A stretch of 64,000 nt of DNA. It comes from Mycobacterium terramassiliense (lineage in GTDB: Bacteria > Actinomycetota > Actinomycetes > Mycobacteriales > Mycobacteriaceae). The DNA lies in assembly GCF_900157385.1 (NCBI RefSeq), contig NZ_LT717700.1:1114029-1178028 (forward strand), in the 5' to 3' direction. The notes under the pieces were generated by a model. The model searched no databases, had not been told where the DNA came from, and saw only the letters and a program-made list of their open reading frames with translations. The translations under genes were made by a program, and so were the position numbers. Of the stretch, positions 51,735-62,647 are shown piece after piece. The number at the start of each line of letters is the position of its first letter. Position 1 is the stretch's first letter.

Positions 51735-52274
51735 TCAGCCGTGGATCCCGAAGCCGTGGTGATCATCCACGGTGGGGTGCGGGTGAGCGTCGGGGTGGTC
51801 CCAGGCGCCCAGATCGTCTGCTGGGAAGACACCGTGATCGACCGCGCCATCGGGTGCATCAAAGCCCGCGAGCAGCACCGATGGCTCATGCGGATCGATC
51901 CCGGCAGGAGGCGTATCGGCGGGCGCGACGACGGGGGCGGGGGCTGCCGGTTGGCTGATCACCCCGGGTGCCGGGCCATGCTGCTCCACCACCCCGATTG
52001 GGGCGTGCGGCGTGAAAGCGTCGAGGGCGGCCGCCGCTGCGCCGCTCGCCCAAACGTTGCCGGGTTCGACGACAGGCGTTCCCGCAGCGGAAGCGGCAGG
52101 ATGGCCCATCGACAGCGAGTCGGACACCATTGGAATCAAGTTATTCACGTCCGCGCTGGTCACGCCCGTAAGGTGGGCATCCGCGATCGCGTGCGCGGGA
52201 TCGGCGGCGTAGCGTGCGGCGGCGTCTGGATCGCGCACCAGCGAGATCACAAAATCCAGTAACGAGTTTGCCAA
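51735..52274 (-). CDS. IniB N-terminal domain protein (Rv0340-like)
   Basis: A 179-residue protein with the same N-terminal helical domain as IniB (LANSLLDFVISLVRDPDAAARYAADP, residues 1-75), then an Ala/Pro/Asp/His-rich disordered tail. It matches Rv0340 in length and place. The start is TTG 52274, six bases downstream of an AGGAGG site; GTG 52277 would be too close to it. Function unknown, probably linked to IniB. It lies 261 bases upstream of iniB on the same strand. Confidence 0.78.
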   Translation of the reverse strand: MANSLLDFVISLVRDPDAAARYAADPAHAIADAHLTGVTSADVNNLIPMVSDSLSMGHPAASAAGTPVVEPGNVWASGAAAAALDAFTPHAPIGVVEQHGPAPGVISQPAAPAPVVAPADTPPAGIDPHEPSVLLAGFDAPDGAVDHGVFPADDLGAWDHPDAHPHPTVDDHHGFGIHG

Positions 52275-52324
52275 CACACACCTCCTCGTCACCCAGGACC
52301 GACGCCACAGGACAGGCCCCGCCG

Positions 52325-52341
52325 GATACGACGATCGTATC
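52325..52341. promoter_or_regulatory. Perfect dyad in the Rv0340-like/IniR divergent spacer
   Basis: GATACGA, CGA, TCGTATC: 7-base arms with a 3-base centre, 51 bases upstream of the Rv0340-like start. Candidate operator; binding factor unknown. Confidence 0.5.
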
Positions 52342-52393
52342 GGCCGGAACACCGAGCGTGATCGGTGCGAAACCCGCCTCTCGTACGGCACTA

Positions 52394-52416
52394 TTAGGGG
52401 ATGCCCCATTAGGGGA
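52394..52416. promoter_or_regulatory. Two TTAGGGGA boxes in the regulator's promoter region
   Basis: TTAGGGGA at 52394-52401 and 52409-52416, both in the same direction and 15 bases apart. They repeat the boxes seen upstream of iniB. They lie 45-67 bases before the start of the LuxR regulator. Confidence 0.55.
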
Positions 52417-52460
52417 AATTACTGCGGTTGCGGGCCGCCTGGCGGGAAAGGGGTAGCGCG

Positions 52461-54899
52461 ATGGGCGACGCCCCTGGGGACATGCCGGCGAAGGCGCGCG
52501 ATGCGATTGAGGCCCTGGTCGACGATCCCTCGGCGCCGGCCAGGCTGCTGATCAGCGGCGGGATCGGTACCGGAAAGAGCACCGCTCTCGCGGCCGCACG
52601 GGAGAATCTGCGCAATGCCGGCCTGACGGTGCTGGCACGCCCGCCCCGCGCCACCGACCCGCCGGACACGGCACTGGTCGTCGACGATGCGCACTTGCTG
52701 ACCGACGACGCGCTGGCGGCCCTCACGCAACGCTTGGCAGACGGCGCGACGGTGGTGGTGGCCGCCGAACCCCAGGAACGCCTGCAGGACCTGACGCTGG
52801 CCATCGAGCGGGACGGCCGACGCGTGTCCCTCGGTCCGCTGCCGGTCGCCGAAGAGCTGCTCGAGTCCACCGCGGGAATTCCGTTCCTGTTGCGCGCGGT
52901 GGCCGACGGGGCCAAGCCGGCGGCGCGGGCGGCCAAGTTCGCGCTGATCGACCGGTTGCGCCAAGTCGACGAGCTCACCCTGGACACCCTCCTCATCATG
53001 TCGCTGGCCCAGGAAGTGGGGGCCACGGATGTGGCCGCAGCGCTGGGCATTTCGGCGACACAGGCGCGCCAGCTCGTCGATCGGGCGCGCGCCGGCGGCC
53101 TCGTCGAGCCGTCGCACACGCCAGGATTCCTGCGGCTGGTTCATGGCGCGGTCGCCCATCTCATCGGCAATGCGCACCACCAAGAGGTCGAGACCGCGCT
53201 CGCGCGCTCGCAGCTCGACCTGGCGACGGTGTCGACGGACTTCGCGCTCCGACTCGCCGAGCACGGCCTCAAAGACGATCGACTGGCGGCCCTGCTGGGT
53301 CGGCGGGCCGCCGCGTCGCGGGGTGATTTCGTTCACGCGGCGAGGCTGTACCGCGCGGCGGTCGACGCCGGCGCCGACGGGTTGGCGTCCCGGGCCGTCG
53401 ACGCGCTGGCGCGCGCCGGGGATTGCACCGCCGCGGCGGCCTTGGCCGACGGCCTGCTGGGTTCGCCAGATTCCGCCGAACGCGCGGCGGCGGTTCGCGT
53501 CGCCGCCAGCGTCGCGGTCCTCGACGGCAACGCGGGCCAGGCGGCCGAACTGTTCCGCTGGCTCGGGCCCCACCCCGACGCCGTCGTCGGCGCCGCCGCG
53601 GCGATCGCGCTCACCGCGACGGGCGATCTCGCCGCGGCGCGCGTAGCGCTATGCCCCCAAGACGCCGGTCCGCCGACCATGGCCGCACGCGGCGCGCGCA
53701 GCCTCGCAGAGGGGTTGCTGCTGACCATCGACCATCCGTATCCGGCGGCGATGGCGAAGCTGGGCCAGGCCATCGGGGCCGAACCGTCGATGACCGAAGT
53801 CCTGCCGGACAGCCCCGCCGCGCTGGTCGCCTTGGCGGCGATCCATGGCGGCGATCCGGTCCGCGCGCGCAGCGTCATCGGCCGCGCGACCGGCGCCGCG
53901 GTCGGCCCGATGTTCCAGCGGCGGCACGCGTTGCTGTCGGGCTGGATCAAGATGCAGGAGGGGCAGCTGACCGCGGCCGGCGCGGACGTCTCGGCCGTCG
54001 GTTCGGCCGGGCTGCACCGCCGCGACGCGTTGTGGGTGGGCGCACTGCAGACGGCCATCGCGCGGCGCAGCGGCGACGCGGGTGCCCTGCACCAGCATTG
54101 GTACGCCGCCATCGAGGTGCTCGCGGAGTGCTCCGTCGACCTGTTCAACCTGCTGCCATTGGGCGAATTGTGGGTGGCCGCCGCCCGGCTGCGCCGGGTT
54201 GACCGGCTGCGGCACTCGCTGGACCAAGCTTTCGGGCTACTGGAATCGCTGGGCAACCCGCCGTTGTGGTCGGCGCCGATGCATTGGGCCGGGGTCCACG
54301 CGGGAATCCTGGCCAACTCGCCGGAGTCGGTCGCGCCGCACGCGCAGGCCCTCGGCGCGGCAGCCGGCGACAGCACCTTCGCGCGTGCGCTTTCCGGCGC
54401 CGGCCGAACGTGGCTGCGAGTCCTGGCCGATCAGGTCGACACCGACGAGGTCACCGTGGCCGCGCGGGCCTTGTCGAACGCCGGGCTGACCTCCGACGCC
54501 ACCCGGCTCGCCGGTCAGGCCGCGCTGCAAGCACCCGACGGGCGGGTGTCCGGGGCGATGCTGCAACTGGCCCGGGACCTCAAGCTGGGCGCCGGTGAGG
54601 GCGAGCTGCCGCCCACCGAGCCGGCAGCGGCCGCCCGCTCCGCGCCGCATCACCCCGCGGCGGGCTCGGCGCTGTCCGATCGCGAACGCGAAGTCGCCGA
54701 GCTTCTGCTGCTGGGAATGCCCTACCGCGACATCGGTGGCCGGCTGTTCATCTCGGCGAAGACGGTCGAGCACCACGTCGCACGGATCCGGCGTCGGCTC
54801 GGCGCAGGCTCCCGTTCGGAGATGCTGTCGATGCTGCGCGCCATGCTGGCCCCGGAGGACCCAATCGCAGGCCAACGCGACCCGCGAGCGGCAAGTTAG
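52461..54899 (+). CDS. iniR: Large LuxR-family ATPase regulator of the ini locus (IniR-like)
   Basis: An 812-residue LAL-type regulator: an N-terminal P-loop NTPase (SGGIGTGKSTALAAA, then ALVVDDAHLL), a long helical repeat region, and a C-terminal LuxR helix-turn-helix (SDREREVAELLLLGMPYRDIGGRLFISAKTVEHHVARIRRRLG). It corresponds to Rv0339c, which has been named IniR and linked to control of iniBAC. It diverges from the Rv0340-like gene. ATG 52461 with AAAGGGG upstream. Confidence 0.88.
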   Translation: MGDAPGDMPAKARDAIEALVDDPSAPARLLISGGIGTGKSTALAAARENLRNAGLTVLARPPRATDPPDTALVVDDAHLLTDDALAALTQRLADGATVVVAAEPQERLQDLTLAIERDGRRVSLGPLPVAEELLESTAGIPFLLRAVADGAKPAARAAKFALIDRLRQVDELTLDTLLIMSLAQEVGATDVAAALGISATQARQLVDRARAGGLVEPSHTPGFLRLVHGAVAHLIGNAHHQEVETALARSQLDLATVSTDFALRLAEHGLKDDRLAALLGRRAAASRGDFVHAARLYRAAVDAGADGLASRAVDALARAGDCTAAAALADGLLGSPDSAERAAAVRVAASVAVLDGNAGQAAELFRWLGPHPDAVVGAAAAIALTATGDLAAARVALCPQDAGPPTMAARGARSLAEGLLLTIDHPYPAAMAKLGQAIGAEPSMTEVLPDSPAALVALAAIHGGDPVRARSVIGRATGAAVGPMFQRRHALLSGWIKMQEGQLTAAGADVSAVGSAGLHRRDALWVGALQTAIARRSGDAGALHQHWYAAIEVLAECSVDLFNLLPLGELWVAAARLRRVDRLRHSLDQAFGLLESLGNPPLWSAPMHWAGVHAGILANSPESVAPHAQALGAAAGDSTFARALSGAGRTWLRVLADQVDTDEVTVAARALSNAGLTSDATRLAGQAALQAPDGRVSGAMLQLARDLKLGAGEGELPPTEPAAAARSAPHHPAAGSALSDREREVAELLLLGMPYRDIGGRLFISAKTVEHHVARIRRRLGAGSRSEMLSMLRAMLAPEDPIAGQRDPRAAS

Positions 54900-54999
54900 G
54901 GCAGCCTTTCTCGCATCGAAAGCCGCGTAGATGCAACTATGAGCAGGGCCAATCGGGAAACGGACCAGGCTAAGTAACTATGCATCGGGGAGAGTTTTT

Positions 55000-57921
55000 G
55001 TGACCACGCAGATGCTCATCAGACTGATCGTGGGCATGGGCATGACGTTGCTCGTGCTCGCCTTCGCCGCGCGGCGGGTCCTTTTCTTATTCAGGCTGGT
55101 TACTTCCGGCAAACCGGCCCCGGGGCACACCGACCACGTCGGCAGGCGGCTCTGGACCGAGATCGCCGAGGTCTTCGGGCAGCGCCGGCTGCTGAAGTGG
55201 TCCATTCCCGGGCTGGCGCACTTCTTCACCATGTGGGGCTTCTTTATCCTGCTGACGGTCTACATCGAGGCCTACGGGCTGCTGTTCCAGGACAACTTCC
55301 ACATTCCGATCATCGGGCGCTGGGACGCGCTGGGCTTCCTGCAGGACTTCTTCGCCACCGCCGTCTTCCTCGGCATCACCACATTCGCGATCATCCGGTT
55401 GACGCGCAGCCCGCGTGAGATCGGCCGCTCGTCGAGGTTTTACGGCTCGCACACCGGCGGCGCCTGGCTGGTGCTGTTGATGATCTTCAACGTCATCTGG
55501 ACGTACGTCCTGGTCCGCGGGTCCGCGGTCAACAACGGCACGCTCCCCTACGGCAAGGGGGCCTTCCTGTCGCAGCTGTTCGGTGCCATCCTGCGCCCGC
55601 TCGGCCAGCCGGCCAACGAGATCATCGAGACGACGGCCCTGCTGCTGCACATCGCGGTCATGCTGGCGTTTTTGATCATCGTGCTGCACTCCAAGCACCT
55701 GCACATCTTCACGGCGCCCATCAACGTCATCTTCAAGCGGCTGCCCGACGGGCTGGGCCCGCTGCTGCCGATCGAGGCCGACGGCAAGCCGATCGACTTC
55801 GAAAACCCGCCCGACGACGCGGAATTCGGGCGCGGCAAGATCGAGGACTTCAGCTGGAAGGGGATGCTCGACTTCGCCACCTGCACCGAATGCGGGCGTT
55901 GCCAGTCGCAGTGTCCGGCCTGGAACACCGGAAAGCCGTTGTCGCCCAAGCTCGTCATCATGGACCTGCGCGACCACTGGATGGCCAAGGCCCCCTACAT
56001 CCTCGGCGCCAAGGAGACACCCGCCGAGAACACGCCGGAGGGCGGGATCGGCGAGGAACTGTCCGGCGAGAAGCACGCCGAGGAGCACCACGTCCCCGAA
56101 TCGGGCTTCGGCCGCGTGATGGGCTCGGGACCGGCGCAGGCCACCCGCCCGCTGGTCGGCACCGAAGAGCAGGGCGGCGTCATCGACCCCGACGTGTTGT
56201 GGTCCTGTGTGACCTGCGGGGCCTGCGTCGAGCAGTGCCCGGTGGACATCGAACACATCGATCACATCGTCGACATGCGCCGCTACCAGGTGATGATGGA
56301 GTCGGAGTTCCCCTCCGAGCTGTCGGTGCTGTTCAAAAACCTCGAGACCAAAGGCAACCCGTGGGGGCAGAACGCCTCCGACCGGACCAACTGGATCGAC
56401 GAGGTCGACTTCGACGTCCCGGTGTACGGCGAGGACGTCGACAGCTTCGACGGCTTCGAGTACCTGTTCTGGGTGGGCTGTGCGGGCGCCTACGACGACA
56501 AGGCGAAGAAGACCACCAAGGCCGTCGCCGAGTTGCTCGCCGTCGCCGGCGTGAAGTACCTGGTGCTGGGCACCGGCGAGTCCTGCAACGGCGACTCCGC
56601 GCGCCGGTCGGGCAACGAGTTCCTGTTCCAGCAGCTGGCCGCCCAGGCCGTCGAAACCCTGGACGGGGTCTTCGAGGGCGTGGAGACAGTCGACCGCAAG
56701 ATCGTGGTGACCTGCCCGCACTGCTTCAACACCCTCGGTAAGGAATACCGGCAGCTGGGCTCCAACTACACCGTGCTGCACCACACCCAGCTGCTCAACC
56801 GCCTGGTGCGCGACAAGAAGCTGGTGCCGGTCACGCCCGTCTCGCAGGACATCACCTATCACGACCCCTGCTACCTGGGCCGGCACAACAAGGTGTACGA
56901 GGCGCCCCGGGAGTTGATCGGCGCCGCGGGGGCCAACCTCACCGAGATGCCGCGCCACGCCGAGCGCAGCTTCTGCTGCGGCGCCGGGGGGGCCCGCATG
57001 TGGATGGAAGAGCACATCGGCAAGCGGATCAACCACGAACGCGTCGACGAAGCGCTGGCCACCAACGCCGCCACGATCGCCACCGGCTGCCCGTTCTGCC
57101 GGGTGATGGTCACCGACGGCGTCAACGACCGGCAGGAGGAAGCCGGCCGGAGCGGTGTCGAGGTGCTCGACGTGGCCCAGATCCTGCTGGGGTCGCTCGA
57201 GTACGACAAGGCGACCCTGCCCGAAAAGGGCACGGCCGCAAAGGAAGCCGAGAAGCGGGCGTCCGAAAAGCCCAAGGCCGAGGCCGCGACCGCGACCGCG
57301 CCTGCCGAAGCGCCGGCCAAGGCCGAGGAGCCGGAGCCCGAGCCCGAGCCCGCCAAGGCCGCCGAGCCGGCGAAGTCCACGGAGCCGGCGAAGGCCGCCC
57401 CTGCCAAGGGGTTGGGTATCGCCGGCGGCGCCAAGCGACCCGGCGCCAAGAAGGCGGCGCCCGCGGCGGCACCGGCCACCGAGGCCAAAGCCGCCACGCC
57501 CGAGGCCCCCGCCGCCCCCGCCGCACCTGTCAAGGGGCTGGGTATCGCCGGCGGCGCCAAGCGACCCGGCGCCAAGAAGGCCGCGCCCGCGGCCGCCGCC
57601 AAGGCGACCGAAGCGCCCGCCGAGGCCCAAGCCGCAGAGGCCGCCGCAGCTGAGGAACCCAAAGCACCGGCCGCGCCGGTCAAGGGACTGGGCATCGCCG
57701 CCGGCGCCAAGCGACCCGGCGCCAAGAAGGCGGCACCGGCAGCCCCCGCGGCTGCGGAAAAGCCGGAACCAAGCGAGGCGCAGGCCGCCGAGCAACCCGA
57801 GGCGAAAGCCGAGCCCAAGCCGGAGCCTTCCGCGGAGTCCGACGGGGACGCAGCAAAGCCCGCGGCGCCGGTGAAGGGGCTGGGCATCGCGCGCGGCGCT
57901 CGCCCGCCGGGGAAACGTTGA
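55000..57921 (+). CDS. Membrane Fe-S oxidoreductase with repeated Ala/Lys/Pro tail
   Basis: A 973-residue protein, longer than Rv0338c (882). N-terminal membrane domain (about 5 helices; residues 1-250), then two [4Fe-4S] sites (CTECGRCQSQCPAW and CVTCGACVEQCPVDIEH), then two heterodisulfide-reductase type CCG domains (CPHCFNTLG; FCCGAGGARMW, GCPFCRVM). The last 170 residues are low complexity with four KGLGIA-type repeats. It resembles HdrD/glycolate-oxidase-like redox proteins. The partner and substrate are unknown. GTG 55000 with GGGGAGAG. Confidence 0.87.
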   Translation: MTTQMLIRLIVGMGMTLLVLAFAARRVLFLFRLVTSGKPAPGHTDHVGRRLWTEIAEVFGQRRLLKWSIPGLAHFFTMWGFFILLTVYIEAYGLLFQDNFHIPIIGRWDALGFLQDFFATAVFLGITTFAIIRLTRSPREIGRSSRFYGSHTGGAWLVLLMIFNVIWTYVLVRGSAVNNGTLPYGKGAFLSQLFGAILRPLGQPANEIIETTALLLHIAVMLAFLIIVLHSKHLHIFTAPINVIFKRLPDGLGPLLPIEADGKPIDFENPPDDAEFGRGKIEDFSWKGMLDFATCTECGRCQSQCPAWNTGKPLSPKLVIMDLRDHWMAKAPYILGAKETPAENTPEGGIGEELSGEKHAEEHHVPESGFGRVMGSGPAQATRPLVGTEEQGGVIDPDVLWSCVTCGACVEQCPVDIEHIDHIVDMRRYQVMMESEFPSELSVLFKNLETKGNPWGQNASDRTNWIDEVDFDVPVYGEDVDSFDGFEYLFWVGCAGAYDDKAKKTTKAVAELLAVAGVKYLVLGTGESCNGDSARRSGNEFLFQQLAAQAVETLDGVFEGVETVDRKIVVTCPHCFNTLGKEYRQLGSNYTVLHHTQLLNRLVRDKKLVPVTPVSQDITYHDPCYLGRHNKVYEAPRELIGAAGANLTEMPRHAERSFCCGAGGARMWMEEHIGKRINHERVDEALATNAATIATGCPFCRVMVTDGVNDRQEEAGRSGVEVLDVAQILLGSLEYDKATLPEKGTAAKEAEKRASEKPKAEAATATAPAEAPAKAEEPEPEPEPAKAAEPAKSTEPAKAAPAKGLGIAGGAKRPGAKKAAPAAAPATEAKAATPEAPAAPAAPVKGLGIAGGAKRPGAKKAAPAAAAKATEAPAEAQAAEAAAAEEPKAPAAPVKGLGIAAGAKRPGAKKAAPAAPAAAEKPEPSEAQAAEQPEAKAEPKPEPSAESDGDAAKPAAPVKGLGIARGARPPGKR

Positions 57922-57977
57922 TCACAAATTGATGCTGTCAGCAAATTTCGCTGGACATCGATGGCACCATAGGTGAC

Positions 57978-59240
57978 GTGACTACCCACCAGCTGCCCGT
58001 GCACGCCGTCGGCCATCACCGGCAGCGGACCTTCGCGCAGTCGTCCAAGCTCCAGGACGTCCTGTACGAGATCCGCGGCCCGGTGCACCAGCACGCCGCG
58101 CGGCTGGAGGCCGAGGGACACCGCATCCTCAAGCTCAACATCGGCAACCCGGCGCCGTTCGGCTTCGAGGCACCCGACGTGATCATGCGCGACATGATCC
58201 AGGCCCTGCCGTACGCCCAGGGCTACTCGGATTCGCAGGGCATCCTGCCCGCCCGGCGCGCGGTGGTCACCCGCTACGAGTTGGTCGAGGGCTTCCCCCG
58301 GTTCGACGTCGACGACGTGTACCTGGGCAACGGGTGCTCCGAGCTGATCACGATGACACTGCAGGCCCTGCTCGACAACGGCGATCAGGTGCTGATCCCG
58401 GCGCCGGACTACCCGCTGTGGACGGCGTCGACGTCGCTGGCCGGGGGCACCCCCGTGCATTACCTGTGCGACGAGACGCAGGGCTGGCAGCCCAACATCG
58501 CCGACCTGGAATCCAAGATCACCGAACGCACCAAGGCGCTGGTCGTGATCAATCCCAACAACCCGACCGGCGCGGTCTACAGTCGCGAAATCCTCACCCA
58601 GATGGTCGAATTGGCGCGCAAGCATCAACTGCTCCTGCTCGCCGACGAGATCTACGACAAGATCCTCTACGACGACGCCAAGCACATCAACGTGGCCTCG
58701 CTCGCACCCGACATGCTGTGCCTGACCTTCAACGGCCTGTCGAAGGCCTACCGGGTCGCCGGCTACCGCGCCGGCTGGCTGGCCATCACCGGCCCCAAGG
58801 ACCACGCCAGCAGCTTCATCGAGGGAATCAGCCTGCTGGCCAACATGCGATTGTGCCCGAACGTCCCGGCGCAGCACGCCATCCAGGTCGCCCTCGGCGG
58901 CCATCAGAGCATCGAGGACCTGGTCCTTCCCGGCGGCCGGCTGCTCGAGCAGCGCGACGTCGCCTGGACCAAACTCAACGAGATCCCGGGCGTGTCCTGC
59001 GTCAAGCCCGAGGGCGCGCTCTACGCGTTTCCCCGATTGGACCCCGAGGTCTACGACGTCGCCGACGACGAGCAACTGGTCCTCGAGCTGCTGTTGTCCG
59101 AGAAGATCCTGGTGACCCAGGGCACCGGATTCAATTGGCCGGAGCCCGATCACCTGCGCATCGTGACGCTGCCGTGGTCCCGCGACCTCGCGGCGGCGAT
59201 CGAGCGGCTGGGCAACTTCCTGACGAGTTATCGGCAGTAA
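57978..59240 (+). CDS. aspC: Aminotransferase AspC (aspartate/alanine family)
   Basis: A 420-residue class I/II PLP aminotransferase. The PLP lysine is in NGLSKAYRVAGYRAGW; NPNNPTGAVYS and ADEIYDKILYD are the other cofactor motifs. It corresponds to Rv0337c. Likely transfers amino groups between alanine or aspartate and 2-oxoglutarate/pyruvate. Start GTG 57978. It follows the Fe-S gene by 56 bases on the same strand. Confidence 0.92.
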   Translation: MTTHQLPVHAVGHHRQRTFAQSSKLQDVLYEIRGPVHQHAARLEAEGHRILKLNIGNPAPFGFEAPDVIMRDMIQALPYAQGYSDSQGILPARRAVVTRYELVEGFPRFDVDDVYLGNGCSELITMTLQALLDNGDQVLIPAPDYPLWTASTSLAGGTPVHYLCDETQGWQPNIADLESKITERTKALVVINPNNPTGAVYSREILTQMVELARKHQLLLLADEIYDKILYDDAKHINVASLAPDMLCLTFNGLSKAYRVAGYRAGWLAITGPKDHASSFIEGISLLANMRLCPNVPAQHAIQVALGGHQSIEDLVLPGGRLLEQRDVAWTKLNEIPGVSCVKPEGALYAFPRLDPEVYDVADDEQLVLELLLSEKILVTQGTGFNWPEPDHLRIVTLPWSRDLAAAIERLGNFLTSYRQ

Positions 59241-60503
59241 GCAAGCTCGCAGCGGGGACCTCTACCCTCGACCGGGTGACCCACTCGCACTCGCACAGCT
59301 TGTCCGGGGGCCCGTCTCCGCTGGGCCCGGCGCCCGCCAAGATCGTCGTTGGGCTGCTGGTCGCCATCGGTGTGGCCGTGATCGCGGGTGCGGTGTTGCT
59401 CTGGCCGAGTCGCCAGCACGTCGACATCCCGATGCCCTTTCAGAACGCCGCCGGCGGCGCCGTGAGCACTCAGCGAGGGCACGTCCTGTCCAGCGCCCTG
59501 GCCGACTGCGGCAGCGCGTCCGCGGGTCAGGTGCTCACCACGGCGCCGGAACCGGCGGCCCCCGGCGCGGGGCGGTGCACGCAGACGCTGATGGCCATCG
59601 ATTCCGGGCCCAACGCCGGCGCGAAGACGCTGCTGGAGTCGTCGCCGGGGCCGGGGCAGCCGCACTTCGCGCCGGGTGATCGCGTCCGGCTCGTCCGGCA
59701 GGTCGACGAACAGGGCACGACCAGCTACGCCTTCTACGACTTCGAGCGCGGCTGGCAGCTGGTTGCCCTTGCCGTCGCGTTTGCGGTGGTGATCGTCGCG
59801 GTGGCCCGCTGGCGCGGGCTGCTCGCGCTGGTCGGCATCGTGGTCGCATTTCTGGTGCTGGTGGCGTTCCTGCTGCCCGCGCTGCGCGACGGCGCACCGG
59901 CCGTCCCGGTCGCGCTGGTGGCGTCCGCGGCCATCCTTTACGCGGTGATCTACCTTGCCCACGGGGTCAACCTGCGCACCAGCGCCGCGCTGCTGGGCAC
60001 CCTGTCCGCGTTGCTGCTGGCAGCCGGATTATCTTGGGCCGCAGTCGATCTGGCGCATCTCACCGGCCTGTCGGACGATCAGAACGGCCAGGTTTCGGCA
60101 TATCTGGGCAACGTGTCGATCAGCGGACTGCTCCTCGTCGGGTTCATCATCGGGTCGCTGGGTGTGCTCAACGACGTCACCGTGACCCAGGCGTCGACGG
60201 TGTTCGAGCTCGCCCACCTCGGGGGCTCGCGGCGGGCGGTTTTCTTGGGCGCCATCCGGGTGGGCCGCGACCACATCGCCAGCACGGTCTACACGCTGGT
60301 GCTGGCCTACGCCGGCACGTCGCTGCCGTTGCTGCTGTTGTTCAGCGTCTCCAACCGCTCCCTGACTGACGTGCTGACCAGCGAGAGCGTGGCCATCGAG
60401 CTCGCCCGCTCCGCGGTGGGCGGCATCGCGCTGGCGCTGTCGGTGCCGTTGACGACGGGGATCGCCGCGGTGCTGGCCAAACCCGCTTCGGGGCCCGACC
60501 AGG

Positions 60504-61373
<870 letters not shown>

Positions 61374-61395
61374 GAGTGCCTCTCCTATTCGGCCG

Positions 61396-61764
61396 CTAGT
61401 TGACGAGGTCGGCCTCGGTGACTTCGGTGGCCGCCAGCGCGGCGGCCAGACTGTCGTGCCGGAACACCGCGGTGACGTGATCGCGGACCACCCGGAACGC
61501 CGACGCGGCATTGGTGACGCCCCCGTCCGGGGTGCTGACCTTCTGTTCGACGACCACGACGCCGTCGTGCACGTACATCCGGCCGAGCTCTGCCGTCCCT
61601 CGCTGGGAATCGGCCCACCTGCGCAGCGCCTCGTGGCCCTGGGCGGCCCCGTGGGGGTCGCCAATTTCGATGTCTTCGCTGGAAAGCGCCTCCAACGTCT
61701 CCATATCGAAGGCGTTGAGGGCGTCGTGCCACGCCAGAACGGTGGCGATCTCCGATGTGGTCAT
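61396..61764 (-). CDS. SnoaL/NTF2-like small protein
   Basis: A 122-residue protein with a SnoaL/NTF2-type alpha+beta barrel: [21 protein letters not shown], then [19 protein letters not shown]. No enzyme residues can be assigned. ATG 61764. It is 22 bases from rmlA on the same strand, so probably the same transcript. It corresponds to Rv0333. Confidence 0.8.
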   Translation of the reverse strand: MTTSEIATVLAWHDALNAFDMETLEALSSEDIEIGDPHGAAQGHEALRRWADSQRGTAELGRMYVHDGVVVVEQKVSTPDGGVTNAASAFRVVRDHVTAVFRHDSLAAALAATEVTEADLVN

Positions 61765-61792
61765 GGTCAGCAAGGTACCGTGTCCACCCGAG

Positions 61793-62470
61793 TTATAAGG
61801 GCGTACGGTCCAGCCATTTTTGCCACACGGCGTCATCGCCGAACAGTTGGATACCGGTGTCGGCCACCGGGACCCGGCGAACGATCGCCAGCAGCAACTC
61901 GGTGGCGCCGCCGCGCAGCGCCGCGCTGCCCTTGCCATGGTCGTGCGACCAGGTGATGCCGCCGTCGTCCACGCGCATCGTCCATTCGCCGGCGTCACCC
62001 AGTCCGGGATCGGTGGCGTGCAGGTGCAGGGTGTCGCCGTCCTCGAGGGGCAGCGCCGCCCCCTCGCTTCCGGCCTGAATCGCAACCCGCTCAAGCCATT
62101 CCGTGATCGCGTCGGCCGCGATTTCCGCGTCGAGCGTGAACTCGCGGCCGGTCGCGAGGGCGGCGTCGGCGCGGTGCACCGCCGTCTCGTGCAGCCGCCG
62201 CCGGACCCACCAGTTCGCCGGGCGTGTCCCGAGGAACGTCCACACCGGCGTTTCCACGCCCGACAATTCGACGGCGTCGACCAGCCGCTGCGCGCCGCCC
62301 TGCAGCCAGGAGATCGCGTCGGCGGGATCCGGTGGCGGCTTGCCGCCTGCCACGGTCCGCGGGTCGAGGTACTGGTCGAGCCGGTCGTGCACGATCTGCG
62401 CCGCCCAGCGGTCGCCGCGCCCGACATGGCGTAGCAGCTGGGTGAGCGTCCAGCCCGGGCACGTCGGCAC
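61793..62470 (-). CDS. Mycothiol-dependent maleylpyruvate-isomerase-like protein, 5' end interrupted
   Basis: 225 residues from GTG 62470: DinB-like domain ([20 protein letters not shown], then [15 protein letters not shown]) and a C-terminal MDMPI domain. The same frame reads on upstream for 29 codons with family-like sequence ([19 protein letters not shown]), and ends at TAG 62558-62560. Nine codons further up is an in-frame GTG at 62587. So the normal start may be at 62587 and the gene broken by a nonsense codon. Either a shortened protein is made from 62470 or it is a pseudogene. Resembles Rv0332. Confidence 0.72.
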   Translation of the reverse strand: MPTCPGWTLTQLLRHVGRGDRWAAQIVHDRLDQYLDPRTVAGGKPPPDPADAISWLQGGAQRLVDAVELSGVETPVWTFLGTRPANWWVRRRLHETAVHRADAALATGREFTLDAEIAADAITEWLERVAIQAGSEGAALPLEDGDTLHLHATDPGLGDAGEWTMRVDDGGITWSHDHGKGSAALRGGATELLLAIVRRVPVADTGIQLFGDDAVWQKWLDRTPL

Positions 62471-62647
62471 CGGCGCCGACTCGTCGACGTCGCGGAAAAG
62501 CTCGGCAAACGCGCGGTTCTCGTCGAGGAACGCGGCGGCATAGTCCCCCCGGTCAGGCTACCCGCCGGTCCGGAGCCGTTGATCCACTGCGCCGACCCCG
62601 CGGTAGCGATAACGTCCGTCCTAGGACCTGACGAAAGGTGTGGGGGA

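Noticed and set aside
55087..57795. Minus-strand frame of about 900 codons opposite the Fe-S oxidoreductase
   Set aside because: Gly/Leu-rich mirror of the Ala/Lys repeat coding; no motifs.
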